Assembly (NCBI GenBank): GCA_905211615.1 | Contig: CAJMBB010000128.1 | Coordinates: 1-5,638, forward strand | Length of the DNA stretch: 5,638 bases | Direction of reading: 5' to 3' | From: an uncultured Collinsella sp. | GTDB taxonomy: Bacteria > Actinomycetota > Coriobacteriia > Coriobacteriales > Coriobacteriaceae | In this document: positions 1-5,638 of the stretch, piece by piece | Position numbering within the stretch: position 1 is the stretch's first letter | How the letters are laid out: every line of letters starts with the position of its first letter | Made by a program: the position numbers and the translations under genes | The notes under the pieces: model-generated | The model's database searches: none | What the model was told of the DNA's origin: nothing | The model's input: only the letters and a program-made list of their open reading frames with translations

Positions 1-18
1 GAACTTATCTTGAGCCAT
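1..18 (-). CDS. 5' end of an unidentified minus-strand gene (partial)
   Basis: Only six codons are inside the window: ATG GCT CAA GAT AAG TTC, giving MAQDKF. The start is supported by a strong ribosome site, AAAGGAG at 24-30 on the minus strand, five bases before the ATG, and by a plausible promoter further upstream (66-96). Six residues do not identify a product. The gene reads in the same direction as the FHA and kinase genes, but a 413-bp gap with its own promoter and three palindromic repeats separates it from the kinase, so it is probably a separate transcription unit. The operator-like GC dyad in its promoter hints at metal, thiol or persulfide control; that is inference. Confidence 0.65.
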
Positions 19-65
19 GGCTTCTCCTTTCTGTAGTTCAGTGTTGGAATTGTTAACCCGCCGAT

Positions 66-96
66 ACTATACACCCATACCCCCGGGGGGTGTCCA
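66..96 (-). promoter_or_regulatory. Promoter with 19-bp spacer and GC-dyad operator for the MAQDKF gene
   Basis: On the minus strand a -35-like TGGACA (96 to 91, 5/6 match to TTGACA) and a -10-like TATAGT (71 to 66, 5/6 match to TATAAT) are separated by 19 bp, longer than the usual 17. The spacer is largely filled by a 17-bp dyad at 77-93, read on the plus strand as ATACCCCC-G-GGGGGTGT, with seven of eight arm positions complementary. CsoR/CstR-family repressors (copper, persulfide) bind ATACCCC/GGGGTAT-type sites, and MerR-family activators act on promoters with 19-20 bp spacers. The dyad fits the first in sequence and the second in geometry. Transcription would start near 59, giving a leader of about 40 nt. 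Confidence 0.5.
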
Positions 97-105
97 GTGG
101 AGATT

Positions 106-122
106 GAAATGTATGACATTTC
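106..122. promoter_or_regulatory. Perfect 6-bp dyad upstream of the -35 box
   Basis: GAAATG at 106-111 and CATTTC at 117-122 are perfect inverted repeats with a 5-bp gap (TATGA). The site starts ten bases upstream of the -35-like box of the MAQDKF promoter, where an activator or a second repressor could bind. A 17-bp AT-rich dyad of this form is a plausible dimer site, but it could occur by chance and I do not recognise the regulator. Confidence 0.3.
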
Positions 123-170
123 GTTATTGGTTGAGCTGATGGCCAGGTCGGCGGGCCGTAGCCGGTCTAA

Positions 171-229
171 TGTCTCAATCTGTAACAACTAGACCCGATT
201 TTGTCGAATAACTGTTACAGATCGAGACA
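171..229 (+). repeat. 59-bp palindromic element, copy 1
   Basis: The left arm TGTCTCAATCTGTAACA and right arm TGTTACAGATCGAGACA are 17-nt inverted repeats with one mismatch (arm position 7, A opposite C; on the minus-strand transcript this would be a U-G wobble). The 25-nt loop holds CTAGACCCGATTTTG followed by the variable TCGAATAA. About 78% identical to copy 4 (46 of 59 by my count). No target-site duplication is visible. Confidence 0.9.
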
Positions 230-251
230 GACCGTCCGCGGTCAACTCAAA

Positions 252-310
252 TGTCTCGATCTGTAACATCTAGAGAGGTTTTTGACCCCTTACTGTTACA
301 GATTGAGATG
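252..310 (+). repeat. 59-bp palindromic element, copy 2
   Basis: Arms TGTCTCGATCTGTAACA and TGTTACAGATTGAGATG pair along all 17 positions if G-U wobbles are allowed on the plus-strand transcript (three wobbles, no true mismatch). The core reads CTAGAGAGGTTTTTG and the variable 8 nt read ACCCCTTA. A 22-bp spacer (230-251) separates it from copy 1 and itself contains GACCG/CGGTC inverted repeats. Confidence 0.9.
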
Positions 311-331
311 TTGTCTCGCGGGGCTGGGGTT

Positions 332-390
332 TGTCTCGTTCTGTAACATTTAGACCGGTTTTTGGGTTCTAACTGTTACAGATCGAGACA
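332..390 (+). repeat. 59-bp palindromic element, copy 3
   Basis: Arms TGTCTCGTTCTGTAACA and TGTTACAGATCGAGACA pair with one T-T mismatch. The core reads TTAGACCGGTTTTTG and the variable 8 nt read GGTTCTAA; here the inner TTAGACC and GGTTCTAA can extend the stem with one bulge. The 21-bp spacer before it (311-331) contains a further TGTCTCG at 312-318, possibly a remnant of another unit. Confidence 0.9.
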
Positions 391-391
391 A

Positions 392-419
392 TTGCCGGGG
401 AGGGGTCCCGTCACGGCAA
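392..419 (-). terminator. Weak GC-rich hairpin after the kinase stop codon
   Basis: TTGCCG at 392-397 and CGGCAA at 414-419 form a 6-bp inverted repeat, with GGG/CCC pairing possible inside. It begins about 12 bases downstream of the kinase stop codon (432-434, read TAG on the minus strand). No T-run follows on the minus strand, so it is at best a weak terminator; the palindromic elements immediately beyond could help stop or protect the transcript. Confidence 0.3.
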
Positions 420-431
420 GACGCCCGCCGC

Positions 432-2516
432 CTAGATACAGAACCCGGGGATCACACAGGTTAGCTTGTTTGGCTTTTCCGCAGGCGTTGCGTACGTAAA
501 GACGTCGCCGTCGTGCCCCACGCGGTTCATATAGAGCGTGCCTTCGCTCTCCGATGTGTCGGGGCTCACCGTGCGCTCCCACCAACAGGTGTCCTTGCCC
601 TTCCACTGGCGGACCATCGTCTCGTTCGTGGAATACGGGCTCACCTTGAGCTCGCGGAAGAGCTGATACTCCTTGCCCTCGCCGTTGTAGATGTCTGCCA
701 GGTAGTGATAGTCCTCGGTAAACGAATCGGGCGGTTGCGTACCGCACAGCTCGACCATGGCGGGCAGCCAAAGGGTTGCGGGCAACTCGCTCAGGCACGA
801 TGCGCTGTTGGCGGCGCCCACGTTATTCGAGATCTTTTTGACAGATTTGATGAGTGCGCGCAACTCGTTGGGCAGCAGCTTAAGGCCGTCGCCGTTGAGC
901 CATTCCCGCAGCTCGCAATCTGCCCAGCCGGCGCTCGGCGGTTCAGCCGCAGCGTTGCGCTCGGCAATACCCGCATCGAACATAAACGTCAGTCCGGCCT
1001 TGCCCGTCCCGTCCAGAAGCTCATCGTGGCGGATGCCCACAAGCTGCGCGCCAACCTGCAGCCCGTTGGTGAGCGTGACGCGCTTGGTGCATGGATAGGG
1101 GATATGCCCGTTGTCATCGAGCAGATGATAGCGCTTGGCAATCTCGCGTGCCTCGCTACGGGTCTCGGCGGCCTTAATCTTGAGCGAAATCTCCTGCAGC
1201 TGATCCCAGGTGTAGTCGCCAAGTGAACCGCGGATGCCGTCCAGGTAGTCGGGGATGCCAAAGCCATGGGTTGCCGCCCCGATAACGCAGAGCCCCGCAA
1301 CGGCCGCGGCAGCGCCACCGATAATAAAGCGGCGTCGGGTCATGGCATCGTGCCGGGCCTGCTCCAGAATCTCTCGCGCTCGCTCGCCGGCGACGTCGAC
1401 CTTAAGGTGCGTGCCAGAATCGATATCAATCGCGGCCTCGTCTCCTGCGCCTTCGCGGCCTTCGGATTCGGCATCGGTGAGGTATGCCGAGAGCACCTCG
1501 AGCATCTGCTGCTCGGTGGGGCGATCGCCCTGTTCAACCGAGATACCTTTCATGACGATCTGGACGAGCGCTTCATCGCCCTCGCAGCGCGGCTCGAGCG
1601 GTGCCGGCTTGGTCTTGGTCTTTACGAGATAGAACGAGCCGGTTGCAGCGGCGTCCGTCGACTCAAAGTCAAACGGTTTGCGACCGCTGTAGAGCTGGTA
1701 CAGAATGCTCGAAAGCGCGTAGACATCGATTGCCGGCGAACGGCGCAGGGCCGCGATGCCTTCGATATCCTGCGTGAGCATCTCGGGCGCGGCGTATGCG
1801 GGCGTGGCAAAGCGCCAGATGTCGGCGCGCCGGGTGATCGTGTCGTCGCCGAGAGCCATGGTCGCGGAGCCCATGTCGATGAGGCAGGGGTCAAAGGAGC
1901 AATCGGCAATCTGCTGCTCGAGCGTTCGGCTGGTAGTGCGGAACATGATATTGGCAGGCGACAGGTCGCGATGGACGACCGGATTTACGAGTCCCTGGGT
2001 CATCAAGAGCGCACGAAGCACGGCGTTTCCGACGGCGGCGACCATCTGGGTGGTCAGCCCGCCCGAGGCGTCGTGCGGAAGCAGGGGCAGCGCCTGCTTG
2101 AGCGAGGTGCCCTCGACCCACTCCATGAGGATGAGCGGGTCATCCTCGCACGAGCCGTAGCCATAGACGCGCGGAAATCCGCGCAGGTGCGAGACGGTAC
2201 ACAGATGACGGTACTCCTCGAACAGCGCGGCGGTGTTGGCCAGGTGCGCTGCCGATTGCTCGGCGGAACGGTCGGGGGCTTGGCCGGAAAGGATGGCGCT
2301 GTCCTTGAGCAGCTTGACGGCAAAGACCTCGCCGCTCGTGTTGGTCGCGCGCAGCACGTGCCCGATGTTGCCGTTGTCGCGGTGGGTCGTCTGGAGAATA
2401 AGCGTCATAAACCGACGCTTGGCGTCGTCCTCGGCGCTGGGGTCGACCGCCACGGCGGTGTCGAACGTGTCAAGACGGATGAGTTTGTCGCCATAGGCGC
2501 TGTCGGTAGTATCCAT
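432..2516 (-). CDS. Transmembrane Ser/Thr protein kinase with C-terminal DUF6273-type sensor domain
   Basis: A 694-residue protein. Residues about 35-345 form a Hanks-type kinase domain in the cytoplasm: glycine-loop GNIGHV (49-54), the ATP-binding Lys in FAVK (K68), a likely helix-C Glu (E100 or E101), the catalytic HRDLSPAN (182-189, D184, N189), the metal-binding DMG (214-216, replacing DFG), YAAPE (241-245), D264 and R332. HRD-x-SP in place of HRDLKP is, to my knowledge, common in bacterial subfamilies, so activity is expected. An acidic linker (346-392) leads to one membrane segment (about 397-415), preceded by TRRRFII, which resembles a twin-arginine motif. The outside part (about 420-694) contains the DUF6273 signature: ELREWLN, LWLPAMVELCG, DIYNGEG, CWWERT and the closing VIPGFCI, with several Cys. 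Ribosome site AAGGA (2522-2526) lies five bases before the ATG. Located 171 bp after the FHA gene on the same strand. Ligand and substrates are unknown. Confidence 0.92.
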   Translation of the reverse strand: MDTTDSAYGDKLIRLDTFDTAVAVDPSAEDDAKRRFMTLILQTTHRDNGNIGHVLRATNTSGEVFAVKLLKDSAILSGQAPDRSAEQSAAHLANTAALFEEYRHLCTVSHLRGFPRVYGYGSCEDDPLILMEWVEGTSLKQALPLLPHDASGGLTTQMVAAVGNAVLRALLMTQGLVNPVVHRDLSPANIMFRTTSRTLEQQIADCSFDPCLIDMGSATMALGDDTITRRADIWRFATPAYAAPEMLTQDIEGIAALRRSPAIDVYALSSILYQLYSGRKPFDFESTDAAATGSFYLVKTKTKPAPLEPRCEGDEALVQIVMKGISVEQGDRPTEQQMLEVLSAYLTDAESEGREGAGDEAAIDIDSGTHLKVDVAGERAREILEQARHDAMTRRRFIIGGAAAAVAGLCVIGAATHGFGIPDYLDGIRGSLGDYTWDQLQEISLKIKAAETRSEAREIAKRYHLLDDNGHIPYPCTKRVTLTNGLQVGAQLVGIRHDELLDGTGKAGLTFMFDAGIAERNAAAEPPSAGWADCELREWLNGDGLKLLPNELRALIKSVKKISNNVGAANSASCLSELPATLWLPAMVELCGTQPPDSFTEDYHYLADIYNGEGKEYQLFRELKVSPYSTNETMVRQWKGKDTCWWERTVSPDTSESEGTLYMNRVGHDGDVFTYATPAEKPNKLTCVIPGFCI

Positions 2517-2521
2517 GGCGT

Positions 2522-2526
2522 TCCTT
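2522..2526 (-). promoter_or_regulatory. Ribosome binding site of the kinase gene
   Basis: AAGGA on the minus strand, five bases (ACGCC) before the ATG at 2516. It supports this start over internal Met codons such as M37. Confidence 0.75.
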
Positions 2527-2553
2527 TGTCTGGCATGGGTTGTCGCACGTGTG

Positions 2554-2604
2554 CGTGAGCAGTGCGGTTATCGGTAAAGTACCATAATAGCCGCACTGCT
2601 CACG
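2554..2604. other. Long perfect hairpin/dyad between the FHA and kinase genes
   Basis: CGTGAGCAGTGCGG at 2554-2567 and its exact reverse complement at 2591-2604 form a 14-bp dyad. The 23-nt interior can pair again: TTAT(c)GGTA-AAG-TACCATAA, so nearly the whole 51 bp can fold into one stem. No T-run follows on either strand, so it is not a standard terminator. On the minus strand the interior holds TATTAT (2589 to 2584, a 5/6 match to a -10 box) without a good -35. It could be an mRNA processing or stabilising hairpin between the two cistrons, or an operator around a weak kinase promoter. Confidence 0.6.
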
Positions 2605-2647
2605 TATGCCGCTGAGCATTGTCGTTTACGACGTAGAAGGTAGCAGA

Positions 2648-2674
2648 CGAAAGACGGGCGATGACCGTCTTTCG
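2648..2674 (-). terminator. 10-bp hairpin after the FHA gene stop
   Basis: CGAAAGACGG (2648-2657) and CCGTCTTTCG (2665-2674) pair perfectly around a 7-nt loop, starting 13 bases after the FHA stop codon (2688-2690, TAG). The bases beyond the stem on the minus strand (TCTGCTACCTTCT) are only mildly T-rich, so termination would be partial. A leaky terminator would let the kinase be made at a lower level than the FHA protein from a shared transcript. Confidence 0.45.
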
Positions 2675-2687
2675 ATCACCGCCTGCG

Positions 2688-3650
2688 CTAGTCCACAATA
2701 ACGAGAAACGTTGTATAGAGACCCAAGTGAAGTCTGTCGCTGTTTTCGATTTCCACCGGGGGATAGACTTTGCCGGGCTCTCGTTGGTCGCGGGGCGGCT
2801 CGATTACGATATCGCCGTCGCCTGCACCCGATTCGAGCACCGTGCCGTTGGTCGATCCAAGGCCCTGGGCGTACCAGTGCTCACCCTCAAGCCAAATGCG
2901 AAGATGTTCGCGCGATGCGTCGGCGCCCACATCGGTGATGCTGGGCGAGGTTTTGGGCAAAGAACCAATCACGGTGCCGCGCGGATCGCGTGTGAGGGGA
3001 TGGATTTGCATGTCGACGCAGTTGTCGGCATGTGTCCTGAGCAGACCGAGGTTGGGGGCGACGGTGCGCGGCTGCTCCAGACTGCTCATAAAGCCACGTC
3101 CGACGGTAGTTTCGGTGGTGCCAAAGTGCCCGCCCGTCTTGCTGTTGCAAAAGCGTTCGACGGTGGCCACGCCCTGAACGGGATCGGCGAGCGCCCCCGT
3201 TGCCACAAAGAGCATAAGGTAAAGCGTGCTTTTCTCGCGCACGGCATTGCCGTCGAAGTTGTCGATGCGATTGAGGGCATTTGCATATAGGCGGCTGTCC
3301 AGCTTGTAGCTGGCGAGAGCCGACATCATTTCGTTGGCGGCCGGACCGCGATAGTGCTCGGCGATTGCCCGATAGGCGGACTCGCCGCCGCCGAGCTTGC
3401 TGCAGATTGCCGAGGAAAGGTTGAGTGTGGTGACGGTAAAGTCGCTGTAGATGGAGGGTGCGCACTGGTCAGGCTTGCGATGGACGATGTAACGGGTGAG
3501 ATACGAGCGGTTGGAAGAGCATTTCTCGAGCAGGGTACTGCCGAGATAAGAGTTTCCATTGATGAGCATTCGGGCGATCTCGAGATGTTTAAGACCGCCG
3601 AACGAGCGAATATCGTTATAGAGGACCGAGCAAGGCGTCTCTGCTGCCAC
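2688..3650 (-). CDS. FHA-domain protein, likely partner of the adjacent kinase
   Basis: A 320-residue protein starting at GTG (MAAETPCS...), chosen because AAAGGAGG (3656-3663) lies five bases before it. The frame stays open up to an ATG at 3845, but that start lies inside a palindromic repeat and beyond the promoter, so the longer 385-residue reading is unlikely. Residues 1 to about 200 are mostly helical in appearance, Cys-bearing, and match no family I recognise; a hydrophobic stretch near 142-155 is too short for a confident membrane segment. Residues about 216-320 form a forkhead-associated domain with ASREH (245-249), GSTNGT (265-270) and a final LHLGLYTTFLVIV strand. FHA domains bind phosphothreonine peptides. 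The usual GR pair before the Ser loop reads IGS here (228-230), so the phosphate-contacting Arg appears missing. It reads ahead of the kinase gene on the same strand and probably shares its transcript. Confidence 0.88.
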   Translation of the reverse strand: MAAETPCSVLYNDIRSFGGLKHLEIARMLINGNSYLGSTLLEKCSSNRSYLTRYIVHRKPDQCAPSIYSDFTVTTLNLSSAICSKLGGGESAYRAIAEHYRGPAANEMMSALASYKLDSRLYANALNRIDNFDGNAVREKSTLYLMLFVATGALADPVQGVATVERFCNSKTGGHFGTTETTVGRGFMSSLEQPRTVAPNLGLLRTHADNCVDMQIHPLTRDPRGTVIGSLPKTSPSITDVGADASREHLRIWLEGEHWYAQGLGSTNGTVLESGAGDGDIVIEPPRDQREPGKVYPPVEIENSDRLHLGLYTTFLVIVD

Positions 3651-3655
3651 GGATA

Positions 3656-3663
3656 CCTCCTTT
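3656..3663 (-). promoter_or_regulatory. Ribosome binding site that sets the FHA gene start at GTG 3650
   Basis: AAAGGAGG on the minus strand, five bases (TATCC) before GTG at 3650-3648. The match to the 16S tail is near perfect and no comparable site precedes the ATG at 3845. Confidence 0.85.
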
Positions 3664-3669
3664 GATTGC

Positions 3670-3694
3670 TTCCTAGCCAATATGGCGATAGGAA
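3670..3694 (-). promoter_or_regulatory. Leader hairpin next to the FHA gene ribosome site
   Basis: TTCCTA-GCCA at 3670-3679 pairs with TGGC-(GA)-TAGGAA at 3683-3694 around a 3-nt loop: ten pairs with one 2-nt bulge. It ends six bases upstream of the AAAGGAGG site, close enough to affect ribosome loading or to serve as a protein-binding dyad. No known riboswitch is recognised. Confidence 0.45.
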
Positions 3695-3756
3695 TTAATG
3701 GCCCCGGTGGGCGACGTATTAAATGGCTGCACAATAAATAGTGTAACCAAAGCAAC

Positions 3757-3762
3757 ATTATA
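3757..3762 (-). promoter_or_regulatory. TATAAT -10 box for the FHA-kinase unit
   Basis: A perfect TATAAT reads 3762 to 3757 on the minus strand. The -35 is poor: CTGCAA at a 16-bp spacing matches the consensus at only three of six positions, suggesting a need for an activator or a weak promoter. Transcription would start near 3750, leaving a leader of about 100 nt that contains the hairpin at 3670-3694. Confidence 0.5.
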
Positions 3763-3827
3763 GGCCACATGTTCGAAATTGCAGGAAGACTGAGAGATTT
3801 GGTTTGGACTGGACGGAAATCCCCCTC

Positions 3828-3886
3828 TGTCTTGATCTGTAACATTTGGACCCGATTTTGCCCTGCATCTGTTACAGATTGAGATA
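3828..3886 (+). repeat. 59-bp palindromic element, copy 4
   Basis: Arms TGTCTTGATCTGTAACA and TGTTACAGATTGAGATA pair at all 17 positions on the plus-strand transcript when G-U wobbles are allowed. The core reads TTGGACCCGATTTTG and the variable 8 nt read CCCTGCAT. It lies between the divergent promoters of the FHA gene and the helicase, in the same orientation as copies 1-3. Confidence 0.9.
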
Positions 3887-3951
3887 ATCGGCCGGGCCCA
3901 CCTCGTCCGCCTCGTCATCTGTGGTTTACGTGGGGGCATGCGGAGTGCGGG

Positions 3952-3957
3952 TATACT
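3952..3957 (+). promoter_or_regulatory. TATACT -10 box for the helicase gene
   Basis: TATACT matches the -10 consensus at five of six positions. No good -35 sits at 16-18 bp; the nearest TTTACG (3925-3930) is 21 bp away. Transcription would begin near 3964. Confidence 0.45.
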
Positions 3958-3963
3958 AACCGG

Positions 3964-4156
3964 CGGCGAATCTGCTCCATCGCTTAGAGCTGCTGCGTCT
4001 GGACGGCGCGTGATAGGGCTGCCAAAGCGATCGCCAGCGTGCTGAGCAACGTCCTCTCTGTGCGCACCCGTTTTTGTATGTATTAGCGCACTACCAAGCA
4101 CGCCCGCACGGCCGCATGCCGTGCCCATTGCGCGTGCAGATAAGGAACAACAACAT
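3964..4156 (+). promoter_or_regulatory. Long 5' leader of the DEAD-box helicase
   Basis: If transcription starts at the TATACT box, the leader is about 193 nt. It contains GTGCGC (4060-4065) and GCGCAC (4086-4091) bracketing a T-rich stretch (GTTTTTGTATGTATTA), and a strong hairpin GCACGGC/GCCGTGC (4106-4112 with 4118-4124, 5-nt loop) 17 bases before the ribosome site. Genes for DEAD-box helicases involved in cold adaptation often have long structured leaders, so temperature or autoregulation is possible here; that is inference. Confidence 0.4.
4142..4146 (+). promoter_or_regulatory. Ribosome binding site of the helicase
   Basis: AAGGA, ten bases before ATG at 4157. The spacing is a little long, and the intervening ACAACAACAT is unstructured. 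No better start is seen downstream before the Q-motif. Confidence 0.6.

Positions 4157-5638
<1,482 letters not shown>

Larger units (their letters stand above)
19..431. other. Gene-free interval between the kinase and the MAQDKF gene
   Basis: This 413-bp gap contains, from left to right: the ribosome site and promoter of the minus-strand gene at 1-18 (24-96), a small dyad (106-122), about 48 bp with no clear signal (123-170), three 59-bp palindromic elements (171-229, 252-310, 332-390), and a GC-rich weak hairpin just after the kinase stop (392-419). I see no credible small gene in it: open frames here lack ribosome sites and cross the palindromes. Confidence 0.7.
3651..4156. other. Divergent control region between the FHA gene and the helicase
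   Basis: This 506-bp interval carries no gene. From left to right it holds the FHA ribosome site and leader hairpin, the TATAAT box for the FHA-kinase unit, about 65 bp with no evident signal (3763-3827), repeat copy 4 (3828-3886), the TATACT box of the helicase (3952-3957) and a helicase leader of about 190 nt. The open frame that crosses it on the minus strand is an upstream extension of the FHA gene and antisense shadow of the helicase start. Confidence 0.7.

Noticed and set aside
162..170. CCGGTCTAA abutting copy 1 as an inverted repeat remnant
   Set aside because: The 9-bp match to the reverse complement of copy 3's core is suggestive but too short to call a separate feature.
171..390. 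CRISPR array from three regularly spaced repeats
   Set aside because: Repeats of 59 bp are too long and diverged, spacers of 21-22 bp are too short, each unit is itself a large palindrome, a fourth copy stands alone 3.4 kb away, and no cas genes are present.
171..390. MITE or insertion-sequence ends
   Set aside because: No transposase gene, no target-site duplication around any copy, and an exactly constant 59-bp length with a variable inner patch, which is not typical of a MITE. REP-like origin remains possible.
513..1226. A 237-codon plus-strand open frame
   Set aside because: It is antisense to the DUF6273-type domain of the kinase, with no ribosome site and no recognisable product.
1263..1341. 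An internal start at Met392 giving a separate Tat-exported sensor protein
   Set aside because: MTRRRFII looks like a Tat signal start, but the only GGAG upstream is about 18 bases away, and the kinase frame runs through without a break.
1266..2558. A 430-codon plus-strand open frame across the kinase
   Set aside because: It is antisense to the kinase domain, whose motifs are clear on the minus strand. The predicted product shows no domain.
3651..3845. A longer FHA protein starting at ATG 3845
   Set aside because: The start lies inside palindromic copy 4 and upstream of the TATAAT box, has no ribosome site, and the extra 65 residues look like translated non-coding DNA. GTG at 3650 has AAAGGAGG at ideal spacing.
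4078..4086. Mini-ORF ATG TAT TAG in the helicase leader
   Set aside because: Two codons with no ribosome site; most likely chance.

Overview
The window looks like a chromosomal segment from a high-GC gut actinobacterium of the class Coriobacteriia, most likely Collinsella or a close relative. This rests on GC-rich codon use with strong AAAGGAGG-type ribosome sites, a kinase carrying the extracytoplasmic DUF6273-type module that I associate with coriobacterial surface proteins, and the style of the DEAD-box helicase. The genus is inference; no marker gene is present.

Layout, left to right. Positions 1-18 hold the first six codons of a minus-strand gene (MAQDKF...) that leaves the window. It has a clear ribosome site and an upstream promoter whose 19-bp spacer contains a C5/G5 dyad resembling operators of metal- or thiol-responsive repressors. 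Positions 171-390 hold three copies, all in one orientation and about 80 bp apart, of a 59-bp palindromic element. Positions 432-2516 (minus) encode a 694-residue transmembrane Ser/Thr protein kinase with an outside sensor-like domain. Positions 2517-2687 hold two strong hairpins. Positions 2688-3650 (minus) encode a 320-residue FHA-domain protein that starts at a GTG. Positions 3651-4156 form a divergent control region with a perfect TATAAT box for the FHA gene, a hairpin next to its ribosome site, a fourth copy of the 59-bp element, and a TATACT box plus a leader of about 190 nt for the helicase. Positions 4157-5638 (plus) encode a DEAD-box RNA helicase that runs off the right edge.

The FHA gene and the kinase gene read in the same direction, FHA first, and probably form one signalling unit. 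The kinase could sense something outside the membrane and phosphorylate cytoplasmic targets on Thr, and the FHA protein could bind phosphothreonine or be a substrate. The FHA domain, however, lacks the Arg normally used for phosphate contact. The helicase is a separate RNA-metabolism gene and appears to lack about ten residues between motifs II and III.

The most unusual signal is the 59-bp element. All four copies have exactly the same length, 17-nt inverted arms, a conserved GA...G-TTTTG core and a hypervariable 8-nt patch. They lie on both sides of the FHA-kinase pair in direct orientation.
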